Assembly (NCBI GenBank): GCA_963277665.1
Contig: OY728159.1
Span: 1,020,413,343 to 1,020,477,342, forward strand
Direction of reading: 5' to 3'
DNA length: 64,000 nucleotides
Source: Viscum album
Taxonomy: Eukaryota > Streptophyta > Magnoliopsida > Santalales > Viscaceae
Made by a program: the position numbers and the translations under genes. This document shows, piece by piece, positions 24,701 through 37,800 of the stretch (position 1 is the first letter of the stretch; each line of letters starts with the position of its first letter). The notes beneath the pieces were generated by a model, which worked only from the letters and a program-made list of their open reading frames with translations, was not told where the DNA came from and made no database searches.

Positions 24701-25200
24701 CATCATGGAAACCCCGCTCGCTGACAAAAGTCACACATTGGCTGCCCATATCTGAAAACACAACCCTTCTCCAAAAGTTGTCGTTAACGACACAAACAGA
24801 GAATAGTCAGTCGATGCTTAAGACATCATATAGCTATATCTATAGAAAAAAAAGGTCCCCACAAGACTGATGTTGCCCTACCACCAGTCTACATCCCCAG
24901 CAAACATAAGACAAGTCGGTCTGACCTCCAACTAGCATACTCAATACTAGGGGAATAAGAAGTATCTATACATCTAGACCTAGAGAATGGGATAGACTGG
25001 GTGAAATAAAGGAGTTCAAAGCTCCTGAATCAAACAAGTCATAGAAAAGAGTGCTAAACAATCTGATCTTACCTTGAACAAATTCTGGCCTTGCTAAAAT
25101 TGCTGCCTCTATGGAATGTATAAGCCCATGACAAGATCCTATACCCCTCAATTGTTGGCCACCTACTTGACCACACCCTAGTCAAGGTCCCTGAGGAGCG
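24701..25200 (-). pseudogene. Element B aspartic protease relic
   Basis: Frame 24966-25151 reads LFYDLFDSGALNSFISPSLS. DSGA is the protease active site (Ser for Thr is tolerated in retroviral-type proteases) and the following hydrophobic-Phe-Ile stretch is typical of chromoviruses. It is flanked by degraded sequence. Confidence 0.75.
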
Positions 25201-26544
25201 CCCTGAGGTTTTCCTCCTGCAACGTCTTCTCTCAGAGGAGTGGGAGCTCGCTGTCCCTGTTACTGCTGCTGAAAGGGCCTGGCTAAAAACTGTTGCTGCT
25301 AAGGTGTAAGCTGAACCTTCCCACCCCCACTGTACTGCACTCGGTCTGGGAACTAATTCGAAGTTTCCCACAGCTACCACAGATAAAGAATCTTAGGCAT
25401 GGGCTCTTAAATAAGGGTGAGGACTAGGAGATTGAAACTGGAACTGTAGGGGCCGGCTCCCCACTGGATGAAACCAGGAAGGCCCTGACATTGGAGGCCT
25501 ACTACTAACGGATTTCCCCTTTGATGAGCCCAAACGGATCCCCTATCGTGATAAACCTCCCACTGTGTGCATCCTCTCCACCACTTTAGCCTTCTTTTGA
25601 ACCTCTAAGTAAGTCGGTAGATTGAAGGGAGTAACAACATACTGAAGAGAGGGTCAGAGTGCCTCCTCTAAATGTCTCACATGAGAATACTCATCTGAAA
25701 ATATGTCTGGATAAAATCGAATGATATCCTTGAACTTGATCCCCATCTCCCTCACTCACATACTTCCTTGCTGAAGGGAGAGTAGCTCCTGACTCTTCTC
25801 ATCCTTCATTGTTGAAGAGAGTAATTCCACCCGAAACTCTCTCTTGAAGTCAGACCATGAAACCTCAGCCTCCCTTTTCTCCCTGCGATAGAGCATCCAC
25901 CACTGATACGCCACTCCCTGCATCTGGCTTATAAGCAGAGGAACCCAGTAATCTATCGGATCTCGGATCAAGCTGAAAGTTATCACATGATTTTCAAGCC
26001 AGATTTCTGTCTCCATGTCTGAGACGCTGCCCCCACACTTCCCGAGGGTCTGTCACTAAAAGGCACGAATCATCTTCTACCCATGTTAATCCTCCTCCTC
26101 TCGATTATCACACTACTAATTAGACAAATCAGCCTCCTAGGCCTCAATATCCTACACTACTCATGGTCGTTGTCTAGCTACCATAACTACAAGGTAAATA
26201 AGAAAATGCCTAAGCTTGAGTAGTGTAGAAGATTTATTTTAAATTTTTCTTAAACTTTTTATTTATTTAAATTCCCAGAACACCCAGAACACACAAGAAA
26301 ACAAGTCATTATAATGCATGTACCTTTCCTATGATCTCTACCCTTTAATCAATGTATCCTCACCTGGTCGTTCAGTAGGTCTAGAGTCCTTGCATCAGAT
26401 CACAGGGGGGCCTAAAATCCCGCATCCTAGCCGGTATTCCATAGCCTATTTCATACACCAAGATTTCCTAACACCGTTTCCCTACCATCCCATGCAATCC
26501 TCACTGTTTCTAACTCCGAACTTCATCCTATCTCTCAACCACCA
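25201..26544 (-). pseudogene. gag: Element B gag relic
   Basis: Frame 25756-26016 contains AYQWWMLYRREKR and SWSDFKREFRVELL, the capsid block of Ty3/gypsy Gag (an aromatic WW followed by W-x-x-F). The zinc knuckle is not legible. The region between this block and the primer site (26017-26544) is leader or degraded N-terminus without a clear frame. Confidence 0.7.
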
Positions 26545-26556
26545 CCTTTGATACCA
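26545..26556 (-). other. Primer-binding site of element B
   Basis: On the minus strand this reads TGGTATCAAAGG, the same 12-mer as the primer site of element A, three bases from the LTR end. Confidence 0.75.
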
Positions 26557-27279
26557 TTCCATAACAACCCGCCTTCACCAAGATGAGATAAGGGATGGAA
26601 AACTTCCAGACCTTTCCATCCTCAAATTGAAGGAGAGATAATGACCCCCGAGTCCCACCTTCAATAAGCCCTAGAGTGGCGACTAGCCCCACAGGTATAG
26701 AATCACACGTAATATAGAAGGAATTACCCTTTTTATTTAGTAGGATTGGGAGATTCAATGGTAAAACCCCAAAAAAGTCCAAAAACTGAAGGTAAAAGTA
26801 AATCCAAAACCCATTACCATATGAATGTTCCAAGATAAACCCAAACAAGGTACAAGAAAACTCAAAAGGGAAAGTAACAAAAGAAAAGAAACAGCAAAGA
26901 AAACTATCCCAATGTCTGAGATAGTATGGCCCTGCATGGTCCCTAAAGTCCTCTTAGAAACTTGAAAATAGTTTTATATATGTAGGGTGAGTATACATGT
27001 ATACTCAGTAGGGAAAAACAAAATCTCTCATGCATAAGTGGGGAAGCATTCTAATGCCATGTGAGAAAAAGGAGATAACCAAAGCACCTAATAAGGAAAC
27101 TATCCACCCAAACTTCACCAAGGCACATTCCCCAAATAACGCAAGTCATGTAAAGTATTAGTAAAAAATATCTATGTTTGGGTACCTTGCACCACTTAAC
27201 CACTTGTTATTGAAGATATCTTACACGTCAGACCTCCCCCTCCATTTTTCACTGTAGTCCCATTTCTTCCCCAACAAAA

Positions 27280-27480
27280 ACCTTTTGGGCCACCACAACC
27301 ATGCATCCTGCCCACAGACACCTGGGCCATAACAACCACACACTTCTCTACCCATAGAAACCTGGGCCACAACAACCACTGCCATGCCCGAAGACACATA
27401 GGCCTTGTCCCGAAGACATTTTGGAAGCAATCCTACCCACACACACCTAGGTCAACCACCACAACATACCATGTCCAAAG
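27280..27480. repeat. Degenerate ~60-bp tandem repeat within the element B LTR
   Basis: Units with CCTGGGCCACAACAACCA or variants recur near 27285, 27325, 27360 and 27445. The Trp/Gly/Val-rich frames on the minus strand (27196-27442) arise from this repeat. Confidence 0.55.
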
Positions 27481-29149
27481 AATCTTGGGCTATAATGGAC
27501 CTCATGCCATCATAGACTACCCTAGGAGTCTTGGGATACTCCGGAGAGGAAGCAGACAAAGAGATAATAACCATCCACTCATAAAAGTGTTGGAAAAAAC
27601 ACCCTCCCTCATGAAATGAGGGTGTCCAGTACAAAGTGATCAACATGGGTGGGGTGTGAATAAGAAACACAAGAAATAAATATATACACATAGGTATACA
27701 AGCACTCATCCCAACCTAAGGGTTCCCAAACCATCCCATACAAAACACCCTCATTACTATTCATTCATACAAAAGCTCAACAACCACAACTAGAGAACAA
27801 ATCATTCTCTTAAAACAATTCCCCATTGAACCCATTCTTATTATCATGTTCAAGTGATTCCATTTAAAATATTTTTTCACTATCGGGAAACTAATAGGCA
27901 TAAACACAAGCCAGAAAAGGAAAAATATCAGAGTAGTAATTTTAGCATTCACACTTGGTTCTCTTGTAAAGTCACAACAACAAAAGGGATTCATGAGATC
28001 CCTCAAATTACTGGAACCAAACCAATCCCCAGTATACGGCCCCATATGTCCCCAAATCCACAACCATCAACTGCACAATAGGGTATCCCATCCCCATCCA
28101 TGTCACCTCACAAGCATCAAGTAGAACAACCCTACTCATCACCATAATAGATCATGGGAGTTTTTAGATTTAATCAAACCATTAATTATTATTTTTATTT
28201 TTGTTTGGTTAACCAGGGTGATCACTCAAGGATTATTGTTCATTGGAAATCCATTTAATCAACCAAGTTTATGTGATTAACCATTTTCCATGTTACAGCC
28301 ATTCAATCACAATATTATATAGAAAAATAGGGGTTTATTAATAAAGGACCACCAATTGCCACTATTTTTAGTGGGCATAAGCCCATAAAATTAACAACAC
28401 ATGAAGGAAGATAAAAGAGTACAACATCATCATCAAAAACCCCCCTTAATTCTTTAGAAACCATTTATTATCTTTGTTAAGGTTGAGATTCATCCATGAC
28501 CTGATGAAACCTTATCATGACCACCCCACATGATACACAGTAAGGAGAGATGAAGGAAGACCCTACCTGGATGATCAATGATCGAAATTTTATTCTTGCA
28601 CCAAGAACTGGGGATGCACGACTTGCAGGGGAAGAACTCAAAGGACTCCAAGAGCGACCAGAAAAGGCTCTAGTATGGGTGCACAACTAGCCTCAGGAAG
28701 AGGGACTCCAAATTCACCAAGGAAAGAAAAAGAGACCAGCTAAGAAGAAGAAATAAACTCCATGTGATCAAAATTAGATCATGGAGTTACAGGATGATAA
28801 AAATTGAATGGATTTAAAGGCGGATTGTGGTTTTACCACACAAATGGATGGTTACACATGATGTAATTAATTATTATTTAATAATTCTCATTAAAGAGGT
28901 GGTGAGAATGGATGTGATTTAAAGGTTTTTTTTAAATGGAGGAAAATGTGTAACAGGGGTGGAACTAGAATGTACGGGAAAAAGGGGTAACTCTGAGGAA
29001 AAAGCCACACGTTTTGGTAAGCCAAGGGTCACCCGAATCTTGGGAAATTTTAGATATCATTTATGGGATTTAAATGGATTGAAAAGTGGTATTAAAACAC
29101 TTTTATGTCAATAGATACGTTGCGGGAGCGGAACTGGAAAAATTCAGAA

Positions 29150-29560
29150 ACTGGAAAAAAACAAAGGGTGGGACACCGTTTGGTGAGACACCATAAAGGT
29201 TCCACCATCATAGTGCCACTGTAATGATTCCACTATAACGGTGCCACCGATTTAGTGGAACACCATAAGAGGTTCCGCCATTTTAGTGTGCAACCACTCC
29301 GGTGCCACTGTCATGGTGCCACCGTCATAGTGCCACCGTAACGGTGCCACCGGTTCAATGGAACATCGTTAGTGGTGCCACTGTTTTGGTGTGAGACCGT
29401 GATGGTCAGACTGCTATGGTTCCAACACCATGGTGCACCATCACTGTGCCACTTCCACGGTGCACCGTCATGGTGTGGTCGTGCTAGTGTCACCATCATA
29501 GTGCCGCAGTTACCGGTGCCACCATCACAGTGTTGCTGTGACCGATGCTACCATTTTTGT
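29150..29560. repeat. Cluster of GGTGCCACC / GTGCACC-type motifs in the element B LTR
   Basis: About twenty copies of GTGCCAC, GGTGCACC, CACCATGG and close variants, many with a following CGTCATGG, lie 120-530 bases from the LTR start. The partner LTR shows the same at 1-110. The motifs are self-complementary or near so, as in elements A and D, but the sequence differs. Confidence 0.72.
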
Positions 29561-29678
29561 GGAACTGTTTGGTGGAACCGAGTTTTTGGAAAACTCCTTA
29601 ATGAGTCACTAATGATCCCCAGGATACCCCAAACACCATAAATTTGGAAAAGGAACTAGGAGGGTCTAGGCCATTACA

Positions 29679-29683
29679 GTCGG
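29679..29683. other. Putative target-site duplication of element B (GTCGG)
   Basis: The five bases after the LTR. In undisrupted copia LTR copies the site reads CAGTCAGCATTGGGG (47125) and CAGTCAAGGTTTGGG (60254), so GTCGG is plausibly target sequence. The other copy is outside the window. Confidence 0.5.
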
Positions 29684-30074
29684 GGTTGGGGTTTTCATGT
29701 GTGCATCCATCTAGTTTGAGGGAGTACGTCACCATATAGAGTGATGTTGTACCTTTTATGGGATAGCTTCTATAGTCCATATAAATTTCTCTCTATTTTA
29801 CTTTCACTATTCTATTCTTGTACCTTTTTTCATAATAATAAATAATTATTGTGGTGTTATTTCCATGGAGTAGGGAAAATAGGTCTAAACCATGTAAATC
29901 ATTTTTTTTTACATTTCATCACTTTATTTGTTGTAGTATTTCTTCTCCTCAATGGATCTCATTCTTGTTTACTTCTATTTTTTGAACTGTTTTGATTCTC
30001 GAATCTTATTCTTTGCTTCTATGCTTGTCTTGGTCTATCTGTTATATTCGAAAACCCACACATTACTTCACAAT
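29684..30074 (+). repeat. Copia LTR fragment (3' third), interrupted by element B
   Basis: Matches 47135-47546 and 60257-60678, the last third of the LTRs of element E, down to the end CATTACTTCACA. The 5' remainder must lie left of element B, outside the window. Confidence 0.78.
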
Positions 30075-31805
30075 AATCTTCATGCATAATTATCCTGCAT
30101 CCATGCTATTGGTATCGCCTCGAGCACTGAACACTCCTCCGAATACACAAATATTACATAAAAAACTACAATGTTAATTTAAATTGATTAAAAAATTTCT
30201 ATAGAATTTATTTATATTTTTTTACATATTTTTTATTTCTATTTCACCATCAAAATTTACATATCCATCCTTTTATAATAAAATAGTTTTAAAAAATAAA
30301 TTTACATTAATATATGTTTAAAAAAATTCATTAATGAGAATTTTTTTGAAAAAATAAAGAACTTTTTAATTTGAAATTTATTTAATTGAAAATTTAATTT
30401 CAATGAATCAAATTTATTATCACATGAATAATTTTATCACACTCACACAAAATCATTTTGGTAAACTTTATTTTATTGATCTAAGATACATATTATTTAG
30501 TATAATATATCATTAAAAAATAAAAAAAATTACATCAAGTTTTAAATAATTTAAATTTTTTGTGCAATGTTACCTATTTTAAAAAGATATATTTTATGTA
30601 CAATGTTACCTATTTTAATTTTATGTTAAATGTTACCTATTTTTTCCATAATATTCTTAATGTTCTATTAGGTTTAGTAATATATAGTTTTAACATATCT
30701 GTGTATATGGTTGGTGTAACACATAGTACTTGGTTAGTAGTGTTGATTCCATAAAACCTCCCCCAGTTTTATGTATGAAGCAATATTTTTTGTTACTTTC
30801 CACACTAATTGATAAGGAAAGATGAAAAATGAGGAAACTGATTTCTATATGCAACCATTGATTGATGAGCAGCAATAATTTTTTGCAGATTGTGCAATGA
30901 ATTTTGATTCACCAGATAATGAAATTCTTATACTCCATGCCACTTTGTTATATAAAATCAATGATTTCCCAGTGTATGATAGCTTATCAAGTTAGAGTTC
31001 AAAAGGAGAATTCACTTACCCTTATGGTCATAAATGTAAGAAATCAACGTGTCTTAAGCATGGTAGAAAGTGGGCATACCTTCTTCATAGATTCTTTCTT
31101 CCTTTACTACATAAGTTAAAAATAGATAGTGTTTCATTTTATGAGAATAGAGATCATGACCCAACACTACAAATAATGTCCTGTATTAAAATTATTTCAC
31201 AACTTGACCAATAAAACATTCACATAGTGTATCATTTTTAGGATTTATTAACTCCTACATTATTGTCCATTACTACTATAAATAGATAGTTTGGTCATAA
31301 TTTGAAGAATCAGACAATTTTATTTGAATTGAATTATTGGAAAGATGATATTTAATGCACAATTTTGGATGTTATGAAAATTGAGAAAAAATTTTGTGAT
31401 AATATAATGTTGACCATTTTAGGAGTCAATGGGAAATAAAAGGGTGGTTCCAATGATTGGGGTCATTTGAGAAAAATGGGATTGATAAAACCTTTAAATT
31501 TGTAGTTGGCTGAGGGTAATAGGGAATATAACCAAACTATGAGTACAAGATAAGTAAAAAAGAAAAGGAGATCTTTCTATCATTTTTGAAGACTATCAAG
31601 GTGCCTGATGGGTTTTTATTATAATATTTCAAAGACTTTCAATGTAGTGACCATGATATTATAGGTGTTTAAAATCATTGATAATCATATTATTCTTCAA
31701 CTATTAATCCAAATTAAAATTATTTATTATTTTATTACCCATGTTGTTGAGTTTTTAATTGAGGTTTTTAATTTTTAAGATAACTCTATTCAATGATTCA
31801 TCACA
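30075..31805 (+). pseudogene. CACTA (En/Spm) TNP2-type transposase fragment, left copy
   Basis: From about 30855 a broken frame reads DFYMQPLIDEQQ, YKINDFPVYDSLSS, CLKHGRKWAYLLHRFFLP, and later KKEKEIF and IKVPDGF with frameshifts. These blocks match the conserved transposase_21/TNP2 domain of plant CACTA elements (the usual MQPLIDEL, INDFPAYG and KICYMGHRRFLP positions). The first ~750 bases are AT-rich, with three copies of AATGTTACCTATTTT (30565-30640). The copy ends abruptly at satellite DNA. Several stops; dead. Confidence 0.75.
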
Positions 31806-33314
31806 TGACACTTTTATATTGAAAATACGCACTTTGAGTCATATTGAACACATCGTGTGTTATATTGATGTGCGGTCAATTCTGACACATCAAAAATGAA
31901 TTATGGATCATTGTTCTAAATTTATAAGAAAATATGAGCTCATTTACTCGGTGTGGGCTATGTGACATTCGTTTTTCACTAAAATAACAGTTTTATATTG
32001 AAAATGAACACTTTGAGTTATACCGGCCACATCATATGTTCAATTGATGCATGGTCGATTCATACACATCAAAAATGAATTAGAGATCATTTTCCTATGT
32101 TTGAAAACAATCTGAGCTCCTTTACTTGATTTTGACTCTCTGGAACGTGTTTTAGAGTAAAATGACAATTTTATATTAAGAATGCACACTTTGAGTCATA
32201 CCGGACACATCACGTATTAGAGTGATATGAGTTTAATTCATACATGTCACAAATTAATTCTGGATCCTTTTCAAAAACATTCAAAACAATATGATCTTGT
32301 TTACTTAGTTTGGGCAATGTGACATGAATTTTATAGTAAAATGATATTTCTATATTGAAAACACACACTTTGAGTCACACTGGCCACATAATGTGTCGGA
32401 TTGATGTGTGGTCGATTCGCACACGTCAAAAATGAATTATGGGTCATTTTCGTAAATTTTTAAAATAATCTGATCTTATTTACTCCATTTTTTCTATGTG
32501 ACACATGTTTTAGAGTAAACTGACAATTTTATATTTAAAACCTGAACTTTGTGTCATACTGGTCACATCATGTGTTAGATTGATGTGTGGTCAATTCCTA
32601 CATATCAAAAATAAATTATGTATAGTTTTCATAAATTATCAAGAAAATCCAATATCATTTACTCAATTTTAGTTATTTGGTGCGTGTTTTACATTAAAAT
32701 GACTGTTCTATATTGAAAACGTACAATTTTAGTCATACCGGTGACATCGTTCATCTTATTGATGTGCATATGATTTCTATGCATAAAAAATGAATTATGA
32801 TCACTGCTTTAATATTTGAATACAACCGAAACTCATTTAGTTAGTTTTGGCTATATGAGGTGTGTTTTAGAGTAAAATGGCACTTTTATATTGAAAACAC
32901 ACACTTCGAGTCATATCAGAAACATCGTGTGTCAAATTGATTTTATATTGATTCATATGCATCACAAATGAATTATGGATAATTTTCATAAAGCTTCATG
33001 AAAATCCAAGCTCGTTTACTCAGTTTTGGATATCTTACGTGCATTTTATATTGAAAACACGCACTTTGAGTCTTACCGGACACATCGTGTATCATATTGA
33101 GGTGCAGTGAATTCCTATATATCACAAATAAATTATGTATTTTTTTCCTAATTTATCAAGAAAATTCAATATCGTTTACTCTATTTTAGTCATTTAACAC
33201 ATGTTTTACATTAAAATGACCGTTCTATATTGAAAACGCACACATTGAGTCATAGAGGCCACATCATGTGTCCGATTGATGCATCTTCGATTCGTACACA
33301 TCATAATTGAATGA
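31806..33314 (+). repeat. Satellite array S1, ~179-bp monomer, about 8.5 copies
   Basis: The landmark TTTTATATTGAAAA recurs at 31812, 31991, 32169, 32348, 32527, 32706, 32884, 33045 and 33223. Spacing is 178-179 except one 161-base unit. Other conserved words are CACTTTGAGTCATAC, CACATC(A/G)TGTG and GAGCTC(G/A)TTTACT. Monomers are clearly diverged from each other. Array orientation is arbitrary. Confidence 0.88.
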
Positions 33315-33485
33315 TGTACAAAAGGTCATATTTTTCATGTATTATTTTTGGATATTGTATGGATTAGTTTCGAGACTAGGTACTGAGATGACTTGTGATT
33401 TTGAGACCCGATGAGGCCAAAATTAATTTTTAAAATATATTATATATATTAAATGCATATGCATGTACTTTTCCTGGAAAAGTGG

Positions 33486-33490
33486 AATAA
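33486..33490. other. Target-site duplication of element D, left copy (AATAA)
   Basis: Identical to 42777-42781 after the 3' LTR. Confidence 0.85.
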
Positions 33491-35527
33491 TATAGTACCC
33501 CCAGTTTTGGGTATTTAAACCTTTACTTTTGTTTTTATGGATATAAATTATAAGGGGGGGAATATGGGAGAGTTTGGTGAACTTGAAATATGTTTTGGGG
33601 GCTAAAGTAAAGGTGCACGGGCAACGCAGGGTTTAACCAAACCGTGCGGAAATACTAGGAGAAACCATGCACAATAACAGGTTGTATGTAGAGAGCATCG
33701 ACACAGTGTGTTCATGGTTAAGAAAACTATACGAGGAGGCCATGCGATGTCCTATTTAAGCAGTAGATAATGCACGGTTTGCCTAACCGTGTGAACTAAT
33801 TGTGTGTGTGGTTAAAGTGATATTCTAAAAAAGTTGATCTCACACTTTTTTGCCTCTACGTTTCTAGTTTTTTCTCTTAAGCAGTTATAACTCATTATTT
33901 CATTTCCTTGAAGGTATAAGAATCTCTCCTGATCATTTTGAATTCAATATAAAGGCTTCCCTAGGTGATTCAAAGATGGATTCTTGCGGTATGTGATCAT
34001 TCTTCATCGTTCTTGATCGGTTTCATAGATCCACTTCTCCTCTATTCTTGGTTTCTCAGATCTACACCTTTCATGGGTATATCTATGATTTTTTATGCCA
34101 AATATTTTGATATTTGGCCTTTATATTTCTAGTAGAATATATCTAACGTAGTTCTATGAAGAATTGACCCAATTTTCTTTAGCGTTCTTCACTCATTGTC
34201 AAGTTTCATAAAAACCTTTGAGGCATGTGGCTTCACTCTCATATGCACTTGCTATAATTGATTGATTTATTTTCAAATTGAGTAAATTGAATAATATTTT
34301 TTGTAAAATCTTGGTTTGATACATGGAATAAATCTCCTTAGGGATGATTTATCATTTTTGGTTGATTTGTAAAATCTTGATAAATTATTGTGAAAATTGT
34401 TTTAGTTTCTTGAATTTAAAATGGTAATTTAAAATTGTGGTTTTCTAGAACTTCTAAATTCTTTTATTGGGTAGTAGATTTCAATAAAAAGGTTTTTTAT
34501 CAAAATGAGTTGGCATTGTAATGGTTTTAATGAAAAATGGTTTTCAATAAAAAGGTGATTTTATTGAAAGGGTTGTTTTGGCATGATCTTTGGGAATATG
34601 TGGTGTGTGTGTTTCATATTGAATATATGGGTCTTGGTTGAAATATGACCTTGTTATTGGTTCCAAATGGTTAATGGAACATGGGATACAATTACCTTGT
34701 GAAGACTTGGTAGATCGACGAGAAACTGCTCACGAGCATGGAACGGTCATCATGTAGCATGCTTGGTTGGTTGTGTGGATGTGTGGAATTTATTGGGTAT
34801 TACAAAGGAATGTTGTGAAATGGTTTTAAATCTTTTCTTAGTTATTATTTTGGAAAAATAACTTTCTTGAAAATTTGTTTCAATTTCACTTATTTGCTTT
34901 TTGTTTCAAATTATTTTTGAAACATGTTTATATTAAGTTATAAACCATTTTGATAAATGGTTTTATATAAACTATTTTATAATAATATTACTAACTTTTC
35001 TATCCTAGTGTCATGAGTAGGGAAGTCATTAGGAAAAAACTACTGAGTTTTATACTCACCACTTCTTTGGAACGTTGGTTCTTTTGCAGATGCTATCTTC
35101 CGGGACATGGGAAAAGGTAAAGTATCCCATGTTTTTAGCACCACCTCATGATACTTGGGTTGTTCGGTGATTGTGGATATTTGATCTTGTAGAGCATAAA
35201 TTCTTGTTGTATTTTGGGATTCTTTAGTTTTTATTGTACTATTTACTTTGATAATTGTTTTGTCTTCTATTATTACATGCCTTGGAGTGGTTTTGATTTG
35301 AATAAAGTAGTTGTGTTGTCTTAATTTTTTTCATGCATCATTTAGTGAATGGTTTGGTTATGGTTTATTAGTTTAATGGTTTATTTATTAAGGGGTAAAT
35401 CATCCCCCACTTGTATTTTAACCCCTTTTGCATTTATTTACATCCTTTTCCATCTTTTGGATGTCACTTAATCCTAAGTAATGACTTGTTTTAATCTCAA
35501 TCCAATGAGAATTAGCAGGTCGTTACA
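33491..35527 (+). repeat. Element D 5' LTR
   Basis: It begins TATAGTACCCCC, where the 3' LTR has TGTAGTACCCCC, a G-to-A change in the terminal dinucleotide. It ends CGTTACA. Palindromic ACGGTT/AACCGT motifs occur at about 33610-33810. No gene in the remaining ~1.7 kb. Confidence 0.88.
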
Positions 35528-35529
35528 AA

Positions 35530-35537
35530 TGGTATCA
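35530..35537 (+). other. Primer-binding site of element D
   Basis: TGGTATCA, two bases after the LTR. Homology to the initiator-methionine tRNA 3' end stops after eight bases, which suggests decay. Confidence 0.65.
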
Positions 35538-36113
35538 TCTTATTCGGTCCTTTCCTAACAAGTAGTTTTCACTTTCTTGGTATTGGAGTTGATTTATCCA
35601 TATATATTCCTTGGGTTGTAATATTATAAAGGATTATAATTTTCAGGACTTGAAATTTATAGCATAAAAGGATGTATCTAACACATTTATGTTGAACTTC
35701 AAGTTACCTGGGTGTTGGGTATAGAAGAGTTTTGGAGACACTTATAGGATATCGAAATCTCATTATCATGGGTTTATCCAATGAGGTGATCATGTCATGA
35801 ATTAGAGGAATGAATTCCCAATATAATTGAATATTTCTCTCCGATGAATGATTTATGATTTGGTGAAAAGGTGTAAATTTTTGAAAACTGCAGATTTTTT
35901 TTTCAAATGAACGATTTTGAAAACAGGATACTTAGTGTATTTTGAAAAATGTTTGATTTTCCAATGTTAGAGTGGATTTATTTAAAAATGGATGAACATT
36001 AAAAGGGTTGTTTTTAGAAAACAATTTTATGATAATTGATGTGATAGAATTTGAAATACTAAGCCATCAGTTGCTAGAGAATGAGACATATAGAGTTGTT
36101 GTTTGTTTAGAAA

Positions 36114-37080
36114 ATGGCACCTCGTAGGCATCATAGAAATCAACTGGAAGAATACATAGAGAACATGGTTACACCTGAGCCACAGGTGAACCAAGAGCTG
36201 GTCCAGAGCATCGACTAGACATTTCAGGTTGTGGACATAGAGAACCGAAGGGATGATCCAACACATGTGGACCATTCCATCCAGTTCATGAAGCAGAATC
36301 CACCCATATTCTGGGGTGATTCTTAACCCAAGAAGGAGGAGGTGTGGCTCAGTAGGATGAATCATATCTTTGAGTTCATCAGCACACTTATGGAGCTAAA
36401 AGTCAATATGGTGATATATATTCTTGAGGATCTTGCATTCCAGTAATGGGAACTAGTATTACATGCTAAAGCAGATCAAGACCTTAATTGGGAGAATTTT
36501 GAGGAATTATTTAATAAAAAATTCTAGCCACACACGTTCAAGATCCAAATAATAATAGACATATTTAGACTGAAGTAGAATAATATCTTTTTCATAGAGT
36601 ATGCAGCTAAATTCATGAATTTAGTATGATTTTCACCAGAAGTTGTGGTGAGTGCGTCCCTAAAGGCATGCATCATTGAATCAGGGATAAGGTAGGAAAT
36701 TCATTTGAAGATTGTGGTGATATGTATTAATGAATATATAGAGATGGTGAACGGAGCGGTGGTGGCCAAGAAATACATATCAGGAGCTATGGGAGGAGTA
36801 AGTATGATGATCCCTACTTAAAATGGTGGAAAATCTAATTCTTGGAGCAAGAGAAAGAGAGATACCTATTTCCAAGGTGGGAGCAGGAATCAGAATCGGA
36901 CAGCTGGATCAGTAAATCTTCCTCCATGACCAAAGAGCCAAGAGGGATGCTACTAATGTGGTTCCTTTGACCTAATAAAATTTGATTTTACAGCACCACC
37001 AATATCATTCCATAATTTCAATAATATAGAACACCTTAAGCACTTTTATCACAGTGCTCCAACATTGGGTGCTCGAGATA
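36114..37080 (+). pseudogene. gag: Element D gag relic
   Basis: ATG at 36114 (MAPRRHHRNQLEEYIEN). The capsid region has NPPIFWGDS, KKEEVWLSRMNHIFEF and KADQDLNWENFEELFNKKF, each bounded by stops (TAG or TAA) where Gln, Trp or Tyr are expected. Half a zinc knuckle (CY-stop-CG, about 36950) remains. The preceding leader (35538-36113) is non-coding. Confidence 0.75.
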
Positions 37081-37800
37081 CTTCTCAGGAGTCGCAAGCA
37101 TCATATGATTTGATAGGATGAGGATAGAAGAATCAGTCTCATCAGTAGAAAAATACTAGACATGGTGATTCTCAGAATACCATGACTCATCAGTAAGGGA
37201 AATATCAGCAAGGAAATAAAGAGTAGAATGTAGTGATGAAGAAACTGTATGGAGCTAATCATATGATTGTGGATGATCAATATGGACCATCTATGGTGAG
37301 AGGTACAATTCTTTTGAATTATACCTTTTAGTAAGTACTGTTTGATACTAGTTCATCACATTCCTTCATTGCTTCTTGTGTTTTTGACCTACTATGTTTA
37401 AAACATGAAATGATTCCCTCTATGATAAAATTAAAAATTCCACTTGGTGAAATAAAATTTCAAGCCTTTGTTTGTATAATATGTGCTATAAGAGTTGATA
37501 GAGATGAGATAAAATGGGACTTCTTGATGTTGGAAATTGATGTCTATAATGTAATAATGGGTATGGATTGGGTGAAAATTTTCAAGGCTTACATCGAATG
37601 TTATAGGAGGATATTTAGTTTCATGACTGAGGATGACATTGAGCATCTCTTCAAAGGAGAGAAGGTCATGAAGAAGGGTGCAACTGGATTGTTTTCACCA
37701 GTGGTGGGAAAAATATCTTACCAGTTAGCGGCATTGAACTTGGAATCGATATAAGAGATCCATGATATTAGTTTTCTAGTAGTGGTGGATCAATTTCTAG
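37081..37800 (+). pseudogene. Element D protease relic
   Basis: An open frame at 37410-37754 carries LMLEIDVYNVIMGMDWVKI, the conserved block at the protease C-terminus (usually YDVILGMDWL). About 60 bases upstream the active-site region reads LFDTSSSHSFIAS (about 37340), with Ser in place of the Gly of DTG. Same frame as gag. Confidence 0.72.

Larger units (their letters stand above)
1..29678 (-). mobile_element. Element B: minus-strand chromovirus with ~3.1-kb LTRs, containing elements A and C
   Basis: Boundaries are the 5' LTR (26560-29678) on the right and a 3' LTR that leaves the window on the left. Gag, protease, RT, RNase H, integrase and chromodomain occur in that order on the minus strand between 26550 and 22053 and continue at 718-598. 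Without A and C the part in the window is about 8.3 kb. It is inserted into a copia LTR, with GTCGG directly to its right; the left duplication lies outside the window. All domains carry stops. Confidence 0.87.
26560..29678 (-). repeat. Element B 5' LTR (~3.1 kb)
   Basis: Bounded by the primer site on the left and CCATTACA on the right, with the outer 197 bases matched at 1-197. The inner end reads CATAACAACCCGCC where TGTAACGACCCGCC-like ends are usual, so the terminal dinucleotides have decayed. The LTR is unusually long and holds a ~60-bp degenerate tandem stretch (27280-27480), a long featureless part (27700-29140) and a short-motif cluster (29150-29560). Open frames inside are not genes. 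Confidence 0.8.

Noticed and set aside
27196..27442. Gly/Val/Trp-rich minus-strand frames
   Set aside because: They are products of the ~60-bp tandem repeat in the element B LTR.
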